64,000 nucleotides of DNA from Cohnella sp. SGD-V74 (GCF_003001675.1 NZ_PVYW01000008.1:232557-296556), one strand, 5' to 3'; counted from the first letter of the stretch, positions 34,918 through 44,454 are shown. Numbers and translations are program-made. The notes: a model not told the origin generated them from the sequence alone.

Positions 34918-36687
34918 GTGCGTCGATATGCGTTCGAGACGATCTCCCTCGGCGACAGGGCATTTGCGTTCCGCTGGAGCGAACCGTTGCCGGCCGCCCT
35001 TCTTGCGGCGAGAGCGGCGGCTGTCTCCGCCCTCGGGCTCCCGTGGCTGCTGGAGTCGGCGGCGGCCAGCGGAACGATCGCCTTTTACTTGAAGCCTTCT
35101 TGCTCATCGATAGAAGAAGCGGCCGCAGAGCTGATCCGGCTGTGGGACGGCATCCGCGAAGAGGCCGCCGCGGAGCCCCGGCGGGTGGAACTGCCCGTCG
35201 TCTACGGAGGGGAGTTCGGGCCTGATCTGGGAGCGTGCGCGAGCCGCGCCGGCATGACGGAGGCGCGGTTCGCGGAGCTTCACTCGTCCGCCGTCTATAC
35301 GGTAGAGATGATGGGGTTCGCTCCGGGATTTCCGTATTTAAGCGGGCTGGACGACAGGCTGGAACAGCCGCGAAGACCGAATCCGCGCATGCGGGTGCCG
35401 GCCGGGTCGGTCGCGGTCGCGGGCAACCGGACCGGCGTCTATCCGAACGAATCGCCGGGCGGCTGGCAAATTATCGGAAGAACGGCCGTGCCGCTGTTCC
35501 GGCCGGAGGAGAAGGAGCCTTTCCCGCTGAGGCCCGGAGATCAAGTCAGCTTCGTTCCCGCAGCCGAGCTTTCCACGCCGGGCGAGGATGAGGACAAGGA
35601 CATGGATAAGTCTCCTTGGGCTCCGGCGAACCCCGCGCTCAAAGTGCTGAAGCCGGGATTGCTGACGACCGTGCAGGATGCGGGCCGAGCCGGCTGGCGA
35701 CGCTACGGCGTCTCGGCCGGGGGCGCGATGGACGATCGGGCGATGCGTACGGCCAATCTGCTCGTCGGCAACGACGAGGAGGACGCCGTGCTTGAGCTGA
35801 CGATGATCGGCGGCAGCTATGCGGTCGAGCGCGATTTGCTGATCGCGGTGTGCGGCGCGGATCTGTCGCCGCAGGCGGACGGCAGCCCGGTTCCGATGAA
35901 CCGGCCGGTATTCGTGGCCGCAGGCTCGGAGCTGACGTTCGGCAAGGCGCGCTTCGGCTGCCGAGCCTACATGGCCGTAGCCGGAGGAATCGACGCGCCC
36001 GCGGTCCTCGGAAGCCGCAGCGCGGACCCGAGAGCGCGTATCGGCGGCGGCAGCGGGGGGCGGGCGCTGGCCGCCGGGGATGCGATCGGCGCGGCTGCCG
36101 CTTCTCCCCGCTCGACGGCTTTGCTGGAATCGCTGCGTGCGCGGGCGGAAGCGGACGGCAAGCCGGCACGACTGAGCGCCGTAAGCTGGCATGCCGCCGA
36201 TGACGCGAGAAGCGCCGCCTGGCCGGGCGGAGAAGGCTTTACGCTTCGCGTCGTGCCCGGGGAAGAGTGGGAGGAGTTTACCGAAGCCTCCCGAGAGCGG
36301 CTGCTAAGCACGGCGTATCGGGTAGAAGCCTCGTCCGACCGGATGGGTCTGAGGCTGTCCGGCGAGCCGCTACTTCGCGAAGGAGGAAGCGAGCTTGTCT
36401 CGCACGGCGTCGTTCCCGGAACGATCCAGGTGCCCCCCGACGGGAATCCGATCGTGCTGGGAGCGGGCTGCCAGCCGACTGGAGGTTATCCGAAGATCGC
36501 GCACGTCATCGGGGCCGATTGGCCGCTGCTCGCGCAAGCGGCGCCCGGATGCAGGCTTGCCTTCGAGGCGGTTACGCTTCGGGAAGCCGAGCTGGCCTGG
36601 GAGCGGACGCTCCGTGAGCGTGCGCTGCTGAAAGCCGGCATCGGCTTGCGTCTCGCGCAAGCCGCAAGCAAAGGAGGGACGAAATGA
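34918..36687 (+). CDS. pxpBC: Fused 5-oxoprolinase subunits B and C (KipI-KipA fusion)
   Basis: The 589-residue protein joins a PxpB/KipI-like domain (about 1-220; GFAPGFPYLSGL, RVPAGSVAVAGN, PGGWQIIGRT) to a PxpC/KipA-like domain (about 235-580; GLLTTVQDAGRAGWRRYGV, RMGLRLSGEPL, DGNPIVLGAGCQPTGGYPKI) through a short acidic linker. With PxpA it hydrolyses 5-oxoproline to glutamate at the expense of ATP. In many bacteria B and C are separate genes. GTG 34918 has AAGGAGG seven bases upstream. The stop overlaps pxpA by four bases. Confidence 0.92.
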   Translation: MRRYAFETISLGDRAFAFRWSEPLPAALLAARAAAVSALGLPWLLESAAASGTIAFYLKPSCSSIEEAAAELIRLWDGIREEAAAEPRRVELPVVYGGEFGPDLGACASRAGMTEARFAELHSSAVYTVEMMGFAPGFPYLSGLDDRLEQPRRPNPRMRVPAGSVAVAGNRTGVYPNESPGGWQIIGRTAVPLFRPEEKEPFPLRPGDQVSFVPAAELSTPGEDEDKDMDKSPWAPANPALKVLKPGLLTTVQDAGRAGWRRYGVSAGGAMDDRAMRTANLLVGNDEEDAVLELTMIGGSYAVERDLLIAVCGADLSPQADGSPVPMNRPVFVAAGSELTFGKARFGCRAYMAVAGGIDAPAVLGSRSADPRARIGGGSGGRALAAGDAIGAAAASPRSTALLESLRARAEADGKPARLSAVSWHAADDARSAAWPGGEGFTLRVVPGEEWEEFTEASRERLLSTAYRVEASSDRMGLRLSGEPLLREGGSELVSHGVVPGTIQVPPDGNPIVLGAGCQPTGGYPKIAHVIGADWPLLAQAAPGCRLAFEAVTLREAELAWERTLRERALLKAGIGLRLAQAASKGGTK

Positions 36688-37427
36688 GAATCGATCTGAA
36701 CGCGGATTTGGGCGAAGGGTTCGGCGCCTACGAGCACGGAGCGGACGAGCTGCTGCTGGGCGTCGTGTCGTCGGCGAATATCGCCTGCGGCTTCCACGCG
36801 GGCGATCCCCACACGATGCGCGCGACTGTCGAGGGCTGCGCGGAGCGCGGCGTGGCGATCGGAGCGCATCCCGGCTTGCCGGACCGACTCGGCTTCGGAC
36901 GAAGGGAACTGGCGATTTCTCCCCGCGAAGCGGCGGATTTCGTCCTGTACCAGGCCGGCTCGCTGTCCGGCTTCGCGCGCTCGGCCGGGGGGCGGCTGCG
37001 GCATGTGAAGCTGCATGGAGCGTTCTACCACATGGCTTCCAAGGATGAAGAGCTGGCGGAGGAAGTCGCGCTTGCGGTACGCAGCCTGGATCCGTCGCTG
37101 CTGCTGTACGGCCTTCCGGGCAGCAGTCTGGAAGCTGCGGCGCATAGAGCGGGGATCGGCTTCGTTCCCGAAGGCTTCGCGGATCGGGCTTACGGAGCGG
37201 ACGGCGGACTCGTGCCGAGGCGAATGCCGAGAGCGGTGCTGGAGCGGCCGGAGGACGTCGTGCGGCAGGCGCTTGCGCTTGCGGGGCAAGGGAGATTCCG
37301 CACACTGTGCGTTCACGGAGACACGCCGCAAGCAGCCGAGCTGGCTCGGCTTATCGCGGAACGGCTGCGTCAGGCGGGCTTCGAGATTGGAGCTCCGATT
37401 GGAATGGACTCGAACGGTGTCGAATGA
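36684..37427 (+). CDS. pxpA: 5-oxoprolinase subunit A (LamB/YcsF family)
   Basis: The 247-residue protein has the family start IDLNADLGEGFG, then NIACGFHAGDP, GAHPGLPDRLGFGRR and the C-terminal CVHGDTPQA, as expected for the ATP-dependent 5-oxoprolinase A subunit. Its ATGA start overlaps the pxpBC stop. Together the two genes form a complete oxoprolinase, which removes a damage product of glutamine and glutathione metabolism. Confidence 0.94.
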   Translation: MRIDLNADLGEGFGAYEHGADELLLGVVSSANIACGFHAGDPHTMRATVEGCAERGVAIGAHPGLPDRLGFGRRELAISPREAADFVLYQAGSLSGFARSAGGRLRHVKLHGAFYHMASKDEELAEEVALAVRSLDPSLLLYGLPGSSLEAAAHRAGIGFVPEGFADRAYGADGGLVPRRMPRAVLERPEDVVRQALALAGQGRFRTLCVHGDTPQAAELARLIAERLRQAGFEIGAPIGMDSNGVE

Positions 37428-37568
37428 ATGTCGAAAATTTGCGCTTTTATGCAGGAAAAAACACGAAGGTGTGGAAATTTTATTTTAGAGGACAACGGTC
37501 GTAGTTCTAAAGGATTTACTTTTTTTGACGAACGGGGCATTGAATAGGTAATTCGTCGGAGGCAGTGT

Positions 37569-39686
37569 ATGTGGATTAATCGCACGGAATTGAAAACGGT
37601 ATGGACGATCGTCTTGGCGATCGCGGCGTTCTCCGGTATCCAATGGGGCGGCGGCTGGCTGCAGGCGTCGTTCGATTCGCTCGACCGTTACGCCATTCAT
37701 CTCATTCTGGAATCTTTGGCCTTCGCGATCTGCTTCGCCTTGCTTATCCTCGGTTGGATGGTATTCGTCCCGACTTTGTGCAGGCACAGGCTGATGACCG
37801 CCGCGTTGTTCTCGGCGGTGGGCTTGCTGGGACTGCTGCACGCCATAAGCGCTCCGAGCATGCCTTTGTACGAAGGCGCGGTCGGCGATACGCCCAGCGT
37901 TTTGCTGGAGTGGATTGCGGAGTGGATCGGAGCGATCGGCCTGCTCGTCGTATTCTCGCTGCGCAATCCGATCGTCAAGGCGCAAACCCGCATCCTGGCG
38001 ATCATTCCCGTGCTCGTTACGATTGCGGTCGCCTCGGCGTTCGTTTTTCGTCGCGCGGACAGCTGGAACGTCGCCGCTATCGAGGCGATCGAATCGTATC
38101 AACAAGCCGTGGCGCTGCTGTGCTATGCGGCGGCCATCTTGGTGCTGCTGTACCGCAATCGGGTCGAACGCCCGGAATCGGTGCTGACGATCGTTCAAGC
38201 GCTTATCTGGCTGCTGCTCTCCAAGCTGGAGAAGACGCTGGGAAGCGGAATCGGCTCGCCGCAAGATCTGTTCGGGGAATGCTTCAAGCTGATCGGCTAC
38301 TATTTTCTTCTGAAGGGCATTTATTTTGTTCTGATCGAGGAGCCTTACAAGCGGCAGAAAAAGACGGAAGCCCGCATCCAGTATATGGCTTATCACGACG
38401 AGCTGACCGCGCTGCCCAACCGGCGGCTGTTCTCGGAGCGAGTGCGGGCCGAGATGTCCCGTTCGCTTCACGGGGGAGGCCAATTCGCGCTGCTCTGGCT
38501 GGACATCGACCGGTTCAAGACGATTAACGATTCGATGGGCCATTCGTTCGGAGACCGGCTGCTCGTCTCGATCTCCAAGCGGCTGACGGAGTACGCGGAC
38601 AAACCGGAGAACGTGTTCCGGCTCGGAGGCGACGAGTTTACGGTGCTTCTGAGCGACATTCGCGACGCGGAGGAAGCGGAGAAGGCGGCGCAGCGCCTGG
38701 TCGACTTGTTCGACCAGCCGATCAAGGTCGGTCCTTCCGCCTTTCATATTACGGGCAGCGTCGGAGTGGCGGTCTACCCGGATGACGGGAGAACGCTCGA
38801 CCTGCTGCTGCAGAACGCGGACACGGCGATGTACGGGGCGAAGGAATCTCGCAACGGCTGGAAGAGATACGAGACGCGGATGAACCTGAAGGCCAAGGAG
38901 CGGCTGCTGCTGGAGAACGACCTGCGCATCGCGCTGGAGCTCGGACAGTTTCATCTCGTATACCAGCCGCTCGTCGATCTGGAGCGCGACCATCTCGTCG
39001 GAGTCGAAGCGCTGCTCAGGTGGCGGCATCCGCAGAAGGGCGAAATCTCCCCTGTGGAATTCATTCCGCTGTGCGAGGAGAACGGATTCATTTTGCCGCT
39101 CGGGGAATGGGTGCTTCGCAACGCCTGCGAACAAATGAAGATGTGGCACGACAGGGGATTGCCTCCGATCGTGCTGTCCGTCAACCTGTCCATTCGCCAA
39201 TTCCGCCAGCACGATCTGTGCGCCCGCATCGAGAAGGTGCTGACGGAGACGGGGCTGGCGCCTCAGTGGCTGGAGCTCGAAATCACCGAGAGCATTATGG
39301 CCGACGTCGCCTACGCCACGGAAATGCTGAAGCAGCTCAAGAAGCTGGGCGTGCGGATCAGCGTCGACGACTTCGGCACCGGCTACAGCTCGCTGTATTA
39401 TCTGAAGCGGTTTCCGATCGACAAGCTGAAGATCGACCGCGCGTTCGTGGGCGACGTGCTGACGGATCGCAACGACGCGGCGATCGTGTCCGGCATTTCG
39501 GCGATGGCGCGCAATCTGGAGCTGACGGTGACGGCCGAAGGCGTCGAGAACGAGGGGCAGGTCGCTTTCCTGAAGCAGTTGAAATGCCAGGAAGCCCAAG
39601 GCTACTACTTCTCCAGGCCCGTCCCGCCTGAGCAGTTCGAGAGCTTGTACGAGCAGGATAAGGCAAAGAGGCAGACGGCGGGATGA
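37569..39686 (+). CDS. Membrane-bound GGDEF-EAL cyclic-di-GMP protein
   Basis: The 705-residue protein starts with about seven membrane segments (1-260), probably a MASE3-type sensor. The GGDEF domain has an intact GGDEF motif (353-357), and the EAL domain has EALLR (480-484) and DDFGTGYSSL intact. Both the diguanylate cyclase and phosphodiesterase activities are therefore possible. No inhibitory-site RxxD is obvious directly before GGDEF. It should regulate motility or biofilm through c-di-GMP. It overlaps the next gene by four bases. Start ATG 37569 follows GGAGGCAGTGT. Confidence 0.9.
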   Translation: MWINRTELKTVWTIVLAIAAFSGIQWGGGWLQASFDSLDRYAIHLILESLAFAICFALLILGWMVFVPTLCRHRLMTAALFSAVGLLGLLHAISAPSMPLYEGAVGDTPSVLLEWIAEWIGAIGLLVVFSLRNPIVKAQTRILAIIPVLVTIAVASAFVFRRADSWNVAAIEAIESYQQAVALLCYAAAILVLLYRNRVERPESVLTIVQALIWLLLSKLEKTLGSGIGSPQDLFGECFKLIGYYFLLKGIYFVLIEEPYKRQKKTEARIQYMAYHDELTALPNRRLFSERVRAEMSRSLHGGGQFALLWLDIDRFKTINDSMGHSFGDRLLVSISKRLTEYADKPENVFRLGGDEFTVLLSDIRDAEEAEKAAQRLVDLFDQPIKVGPSAFHITGSVGVAVYPDDGRTLDLLLQNADTAMYGAKESRNGWKRYETRMNLKAKERLLLENDLRIALELGQFHLVYQPLVDLERDHLVGVEALLRWRHPQKGEISPVEFIPLCEENGFILPLGEWVLRNACEQMKMWHDRGLPPIVLSVNLSIRQFRQHDLCARIEKVLTETGLAPQWLELEITESIMADVAYATEMLKQLKKLGVRISVDDFGTGYSSLYYLKRFPIDKLKIDRAFVGDVLTDRNDAAIVSGISAMARNLELTVTAEGVENEGQVAFLKQLKCQEAQGYYFSRPVPPEQFESLYEQDKAKRQTAG

Positions 39687-40099
39687 GGGGCGCGGCGGAG
39701 GAAAAGGGGACCGTGCGGGTGTTCGCGTACGGTTCGCTTCTGCCGGGGCTGAGCAACCACGCGGTCGTCGAGCCCTATCTGCTGTCCGCCGTACCCGGGG
39801 CGGTTCGCGGCCGGCTTGTCGATGCGGGCCCGTATCCGGCGCTGCTGCTGGACGGTTCGAATCGCATCGTACGGGGAATGTGGATGGAGATTGCGAGGGA
39901 AGGCTTGCCGGTGCTGGACGAGCTGGAGGATTTTTACGGCATCGAGGAGCTTAACGATTACGAACGGGTGCGGCTGGCGGATGCGCATCGGCCGGAGCTG
40001 ACGGGCTGGGGCTACGTCTGGACCGAATCCAGAGGTTTCCCCGTCGTGGCGGCGCAGTGGTGGCCGGACGTCTTGCGCGGGCGGTCGTCGTCGAATTAA
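39683..40099 (+). CDS. Gamma-glutamylcyclotransferase-like (GGCT/AIG2 family) protein
   Basis: The 138-residue protein has FAYGSLLPGLSNH at the start, the substrate-binding YGS loop of the family, and ELEDFYGIEELNDYER, with the catalytic glutamate in the DELEDFYG region. A C-terminal YVW strand completes the fold. The family cyclises gamma-glutamyl amines; the substrate is not determined. Its ATGA start overlaps the stop of the GGDEF-EAL gene, so the two are translationally coupled although no functional link is known. Confidence 0.8.
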   Translation: MRGAAEEKGTVRVFAYGSLLPGLSNHAVVEPYLLSAVPGAVRGRLVDAGPYPALLLDGSNRIVRGMWMEIAREGLPVLDELEDFYGIEELNDYERVRLADAHRPELTGWGYVWTESRGFPVVAAQWWPDVLRGRSSSN

Positions 40100-40109
40100 T
40101 GTTGCGGAA

Positions 40110-40157
40110 GAGGAGCTTTCCCGGATCGTTTTATGACGTCGGGAATGCTCCTTTTTA
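40110..40157 (+). terminator. Terminator after the GGCT-like gene
   Basis: AGGAGCTTTCCCG pairs with CGGGAATGCTCCT over a 16-base loop and is followed by TTTTT. Confidence 0.75.
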
Positions 40158-40341
40158 GTGTACAGCGGCATGAACGGGCTTTGCGGCAAGTTGTGGCGAA
40201 TCCCGAACAATCGCGGAGAAAGGCGTGGGATGCCGTCCCTTGCAGTTGATGCGGCAGAACGGTTCGGGTACGATAGAGTTGCCAAACTGCGGGACTCGTA
40301 AGCGACACCTCGTTTGTAATGATAGGTTGGAGGTTGCATAG

Positions 40342-42012
40342 ATGTCATTTTTGCTTAAGTCATGGTTTATTAACGGAAGCTTGCGTCGGCGCTCCCTTGC
40401 TTTGCTGCTGCTCGGCGTCGGGCTGACGCTGTATTCGATTGTCGGCGTCGCCGGGCGGGCAGAGGCCCATGCGGTGCTGGAGAAGGCGACTCCGCAGGCG
40501 GATTCCCGCCTGGACGTCAGTCCGGAAGCGGTCGAGATCGTCTTCAACGAGAGACTGGACAGCGGAGGAGCGAAGCTGCTCGTGCTCAGCGAATCGTCGC
40601 GCGACGTCGCGAAGGGCGAGATCGAGCGGATCGAGGAAGGCAAGGGCATCCGGATCGGACTGCCGAAGCTTGCGGAGGGACATTATACCGTCTCTTATTC
40701 GGTCATCTCGGCGGACGGGCATCCGATCTCCGGGGCGTACGTGTTCACGGTCGGCAATCCGGCTCCGCTCGACGCGAGCAAGCTGAACCCGCACCAGCAG
40801 GTCGGACATGCCCACGATCACGGCGGTTCGGGGCTGGACGCGGACTCGTTCCTGCTCTATGCGGCGAGAATTCTGTATTACGCCGGACTGCTCGCGACGG
40901 CGGGCCTGGCTATGTGGAGCTTGCTGCGAAGCATGTCCCAGGTCGTCCGCGACACGCATTCGCGTTCGCTCGGCCTGTCGGGGAAATTCGCGCTTATCGC
41001 CACGCTTGCCTACGTCTTCTTCAGCCTGCGCGATCTGGGGCAGGGGGAGCCGCTGTCCGAATGGGGCCGCATCCTGACGGAGACGACGATCGGCAAGCTG
41101 TACATCGCCGAGCTGCTGCTGGCTCTGGCCGCTCCGCTGCTTCCTTCGCTGGGAGCCGCCGCGCGCGTCGCATGGGCCGCAATCGCGCTGTTCGTCGAAT
41201 CCTGGTCCGGGCACGCCGCGGCGTTTAACCCGGTCTCTTATACGGTAGGACTGGATTATGCGCATCTTCTGGCCGCCGCCCTGTGGAGCGGAGGGCTTCT
41301 GCTGCTGCTCGCGGTCTGGTTCAAGGAACGGCCGGAGGCGGGCCGGTTCGCGCTCGTATTTTCCAAGTGGGCGCTGATCTCGTTCCTCGCCCTGTGGGTG
41401 ACGGGTATTTTGTCCACGCTCAAATATTTGCCGTCATTGGAATACTTGCAGTATACGAACTGGGGAAAATGGCTGATCGCCAAAGCCGCCGTATCCTTGC
41501 TCGTGGCCGTCACGGCATTCTTGATCCGGCTGCGTCTGAAGAAGGGAGAGCTTCCCCGGGGCAGCCTGCTGAAGGTCGACGTCGGACTGCTCGCGGGAAT
41601 CGTGCTCTGCGTCGGAGTGCTGACCTACCAGACTCCGCTGCCGGTTAACGAACCGCTGAGCTATCACAAGATGGGCACGGACATGCACGTGACGCTGCGC
41701 ATTTCGCCCAACGCTCCGGGAGACAACCGGTTTAATCTGAAAATATGGCTGCCGGAATGGGTCGGCCAAGGGGAGCCGAAAAACGTTCAGCTCCGTCTGC
41801 TGCCTCTCGACAAGGAGGGGATGGGGTATATCGACGTTCCTCTCCAGCTTTACGAAGACGAGGAAATGGACGCATTCCCGGATTACAAGAAGTCGACGTA
41901 TACGGCGCAGGGACCTTATTTGCCTTTTGCGGGACAGTGGAAGGCGCAAGTTCGCGTCACCGATTCAGAAGACACGGAGCGGGTCGTCGAGACGACTTAT
42001 CGGATTTACTAG
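40342..42012 (+). CDS. ycnJ: CopC-CopD fusion copper import/resistance protein (YcnJ-like)
   Basis: The 556-residue protein has a signal peptide and a CopC domain whose mature N-terminus is His43 (AEA-HAVLEKATP), a canonical Cu(II) ligand. An internal histidine-rich stretch (HQQVGHAHDHGG) precedes a CopD domain with about eight membrane segments, and a C-terminal extracellular YtkA-like beta domain follows. Bacillus YcnJ has the same architecture and imports copper. Here the following genes are a two-component system and a YcnI-like protein. A ribosome site (GGAGG) lies upstream of ATG 40342. Confidence 0.88.
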   Translation: MSFLLKSWFINGSLRRRSLALLLLGVGLTLYSIVGVAGRAEAHAVLEKATPQADSRLDVSPEAVEIVFNERLDSGGAKLLVLSESSRDVAKGEIERIEEGKGIRIGLPKLAEGHYTVSYSVISADGHPISGAYVFTVGNPAPLDASKLNPHQQVGHAHDHGGSGLDADSFLLYAARILYYAGLLATAGLAMWSLLRSMSQVVRDTHSRSLGLSGKFALIATLAYVFFSLRDLGQGEPLSEWGRILTETTIGKLYIAELLLALAAPLLPSLGAAARVAWAAIALFVESWSGHAAAFNPVSYTVGLDYAHLLAAALWSGGLLLLLAVWFKERPEAGRFALVFSKWALISFLALWVTGILSTLKYLPSLEYLQYTNWGKWLIAKAAVSLLVAVTAFLIRLRLKKGELPRGSLLKVDVGLLAGIVLCVGVLTYQTPLPVNEPLSYHKMGTDMHVTLRISPNAPGDNRFNLKIWLPEWVGQGEPKNVQLRLLPLDKEGMGYIDVPLQLYEDEEMDAFPDYKKSTYTAQGPYLPFAGQWKAQVRVTDSEDTERVVETTYRIY

Positions 42013-42159
42013 CGGTCGGCAGAGCGCTGGCGACTGCGATCGGCGGGGCGCCCAAAGGATGCGCATCGGCTGCGGGGATACCGAAACGAGAAGAAGCTCC
42101 GGCTGGGGCTGCGGCTGCGGCGAACTTGGCGATAACGGAGGAAGGGACGTGCGGGCCGT

Positions 42160-43020
42160 ATGGATAACCGGAGCAAGGACAGAAGGATCAAATGGCTCAT
42201 TTTGCTTATTCCGACGCTGACGATCGGCTTGTGGGAATACGTCCGGCATGCCTTCCTGCTGCCGTACGTGTCGATGGAGCTGGGCAACCTGCTCGCGCCG
42301 TTCATCGTGCTTGCCGTCACGTTGACGCTGGTGCGCAGCCTGTTCGCGCGAATGGAGCAGTCGCAGATGGCGCTGCAGCGGGAGAAGGAGGCGAAGGCGG
42401 CGCTGGAGGAGCGGGAGAGCTTGGCCCGCGAGCTGCACGACGGCATCTCGCAATCGATGTTCCTGCTCGCCGTCAAGCTGGACCAGCTGGACGAGCTGAG
42501 CCGGGACGGGCCGGTGCGGGAACTGGCGGGAGGGCTGCGCGAGACGGTGCGGGTCATGCACGAGGACGTGCGCCAGGCGATCGCCAATCTCCGTCAGCCG
42601 CCTTCGCCCGATTCGGCCGCATGGGTCGTGCCGCTGCGGGAGCTGCTCGGAGAGACGGCGGAGCTGTCCGGCGCACGGGCGGAATTCGTCTGGACGATTC
42701 CGGACGACGGCTTGACCGATAAGGAGAAGGTCGAGCTCCACGCCTGCGTCCGCGAGGCGCTCGTCAACGTAAGGAAGCACGCGCAGGCCTCCCATGTGTA
42801 CGTCGTCGGGGAGCCGGACGGAGCGGGCGGCTTCCGCTGCCGCGTCGAGGACGACGGCGTCGGCTTCGACGGCGATCCGCTTCAGGCGCAGGGCCGGTTC
42901 GGGCTGCGCATGGTGCGGGATCGGGCCAGGTCGATGGGCTGGTCGTTCCTGGCCGAGCGCCGCGGGGAGCGGACGGTCGTAGAGCTCGTCAAGAGCGGAA
43001 GGAAGGCGGAGAAGGGATGA
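42160..43020 (+). CDS. NarL/LiaS-type sensor histidine kinase
   Basis: The 286-residue kinase has two membrane segments (about 9-28 and 42-60) with a very short outside loop. It then has HisKA_3 with the phospho-acceptor H93 in ARELHDGISQSMFLLAVKL, and a HATPase domain with DDGVGFD and GRFGLRMVRDRA. Such kinases with intramembrane sensing respond to envelope or metal stress. GGAGG lies 18 bases upstream, farther than usual, so the start is a little uncertain. It overlaps the regulator gene by four bases. Confidence 0.87.
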   Translation: MDNRSKDRRIKWLILLIPTLTIGLWEYVRHAFLLPYVSMELGNLLAPFIVLAVTLTLVRSLFARMEQSQMALQREKEAKAALEERESLARELHDGISQSMFLLAVKLDQLDELSRDGPVRELAGGLRETVRVMHEDVRQAIANLRQPPSPDSAAWVVPLRELLGETAELSGARAEFVWTIPDDGLTDKEKVELHACVREALVNVRKHAQASHVYVVGEPDGAGGFRCRVEDDGVGFDGDPLQAQGRFGLRMVRDRARSMGWSFLAERRGERTVVELVKSGRKAEKG

Positions 43021-43694
43021 GCAGAGTCGTTCGTTTGCTGCTGGCCGACGATCATCGGCACGCGAGGGAAGGGATGCGGACGATCGTGTCCGCGCTGGAG
43101 GAATTCGTCGTCGTCGGAGAGGCGTCCAGCGGCGAGGAAGCGCTCCGGATGACGGAGGATCTGGCGCCGGATATGATCCTGATGGACATCAACATGCCGG
43201 GCATGGGCGGATTGGAGGCGGTTAAGGCGATCAAGACGTCTTTTCCCGCGGTGAAAATCGTCATGGTGACCGTGTCCGACGACGTCTCGCATCTGTTCGA
43301 GGCGCTGAAGAAGGGCGCTCAGGGGTATTTGCTGAAAAACCTGAACCCCGCCGCCTGGCGCGATTATTTGCGCGCGGTCGCCTTCGACGAGGCGCCGCTC
43401 AATCCCGAGCTGGCGATGTCGATTCTTCGCGAGTTCGCGGAGCGCAAATCAAGCTCTTCGGCGGGTGCGCCCAGAGACCGGGCGACGGACGACGGCGGGT
43501 TGACGCCGAGGGAGCGCGATATTTTGCAGGAAGTCGCGCGGGGGCAGAAAAACCGCGAAATCGCGTTATCGCTGGGCCTGTCCGAGCACACGGTGAAAAA
43601 CCATCTGAAAAACATTTTGCAGAAGCTTCATCTCGACAATCGGGTGCAGCTGACGCGTTACGCGTATGAGCGGGGAATCGTCGAGCCGGAATAG
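43017..43694 (+). CDS. NarL/FixJ-family response regulator
   Basis: The 225-residue regulator has a receiver domain with the acidic pair DD (11-12), phospho-acceptor D57 in MILMDINMPG and the conserved K of AQGYLLKNL. A LuxR-type helix-turn-helix at the C-terminus (LTPRERDILQEVARGQKNRE, then HTVKNHLKNILQKL) follows. It is the partner of the preceding kinase (ATGA overlap). A palindrome just upstream of the next gene is the obvious candidate target. Confidence 0.92.
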   Translation: MSRVVRLLLADDHRHAREGMRTIVSALEEFVVVGEASSGEEALRMTEDLAPDMILMDINMPGMGGLEAVKAIKTSFPAVKIVMVTVSDDVSHLFEALKKGAQGYLLKNLNPAAWRDYLRAVAFDEAPLNPELAMSILREFAERKSSSSAGAPRDRATDDGGLTPRERDILQEVARGQKNREIALSLGLSEHTVKNHLKNILQKLHLDNRVQLTRYAYERGIVEPE

Positions 43695-43740
43695 GCGAAG
43701 CGGCTCCCCGTTTCAATATTGTCACAATGAACGGGACGAA

Positions 43741-43786
43741 ATGACTCTTTCGAGTCATGCGCGGAGTGCGGGGAACGGGCTATACT
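43741..43786 (+). promoter_or_regulatory. Palindrome and promoter of the ycnI-like gene
   Basis: ATGACTC and GAGTCAT form a perfect 7-bp inverted repeat around four bases (43741-43758). A TATACT -10 box lies at 43781-43786, with no recognisable -35 hexamer. The palindrome is centred near -43, the place where an activator would substitute for the missing -35. Confidence 0.55.
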
Positions 43787-43830
43787 GTGGAATATCTTAG
43801 ACTAATCGAATCTGAAAGGTTGGATATTTC

Positions 43831-44454
43831 ATGAAAAAAAGCGTATCTTTGCTTCTCGTTCTGTTGCTGACGATCGGATTTGCCGGATTGGCCAGCGCGC
43901 ACGTGACGGTGCAGCCGAAGGAGGCGCCGGCGGGCTCCTATCAGGTGTTCACCGTGCGCGTGCCGTCCGAGAAGGACGCCGCGACGACGCAGGTGAAGGT
44001 GGCGATTCCGGACGGCGTCAACATCAGCCGTTTCGAGCCTAAGCCGGAATGGACGTACGAAGTCGAGAAGGGCGCGGAGGACAAAATCGTCAGCGTCACC
44101 TGGAAGGCGACCGGCAGCGGTCTGGGCGCGACGGAGTTCGGCGAATTCCGCATGCAGGGCAAAATCGCCGACGATGCCAAGGAGCTGAGCTGGAAAGCGT
44201 ACCAGACGTACTCCGACGGCGAAGTGGTGGAATGGACCGGCGCTCCGGACGCCGACAAACCGGCTTCCGTGACGACGGTAACGGCCGCGACCGGAGACGG
44301 CCACGGCGACGGTCACGGCGCTTCGAGCGGAGCCGCCGCGAGCGAGGCCAAGGACGAGGGCGGCCGCGATGCGCTGACGCTGTCTCTGGCGATCGCGGGG
44401 CTGGCAGCGGGTATTCTGGCTCTGGCCATCGCGTTGTTCCGCAAGAAGGCTTAA
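43831..44454 (+). CDS. ycnI: YcnI-like copper-binding membrane protein (DUF1775)
   Basis: The 207-residue protein has a signal peptide whose cleavage leaves His24 (ASA-HVTVQPKEAP) as mature N-terminus, the Cu(II)-binding histidine of YcnI. The beta-sandwich DUF1775 domain has the family tryptophan in PKPEWTYEV. A histidine/alanine-rich linker (GDGHGDGHG) and a single C-terminal membrane helix ending RKKA follow. It likely delivers or buffers copper at the membrane face for the YcnJ-like transporter. RBS GAAAGG precedes ATG 43831. Confidence 0.88.
   Translation: MKKSVSLLLVLLLTIGFAGLASAHVTVQPKEAPAGSYQVFTVRVPSEKDAATTQVKVAIPDGVNISRFEPKPEWTYEVEKGAEDKIVSVTWKATGSGLGATEFGEFRMQGKIADDAKELSWKAYQTYSDGEVVEWTGAPDADKPASVTTVTAATGDGHGDGHGASSGAAASEAKDEGGRDALTLSLAIAGLAAGILALAIALFRKKA

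Noticed and set aside
37485..39599. A 704-codon open frame antisense to the GGDEF-EAL gene
   Set aside because: Same reasoning: it mirrors a well-supported gene and has no recognisable motifs.
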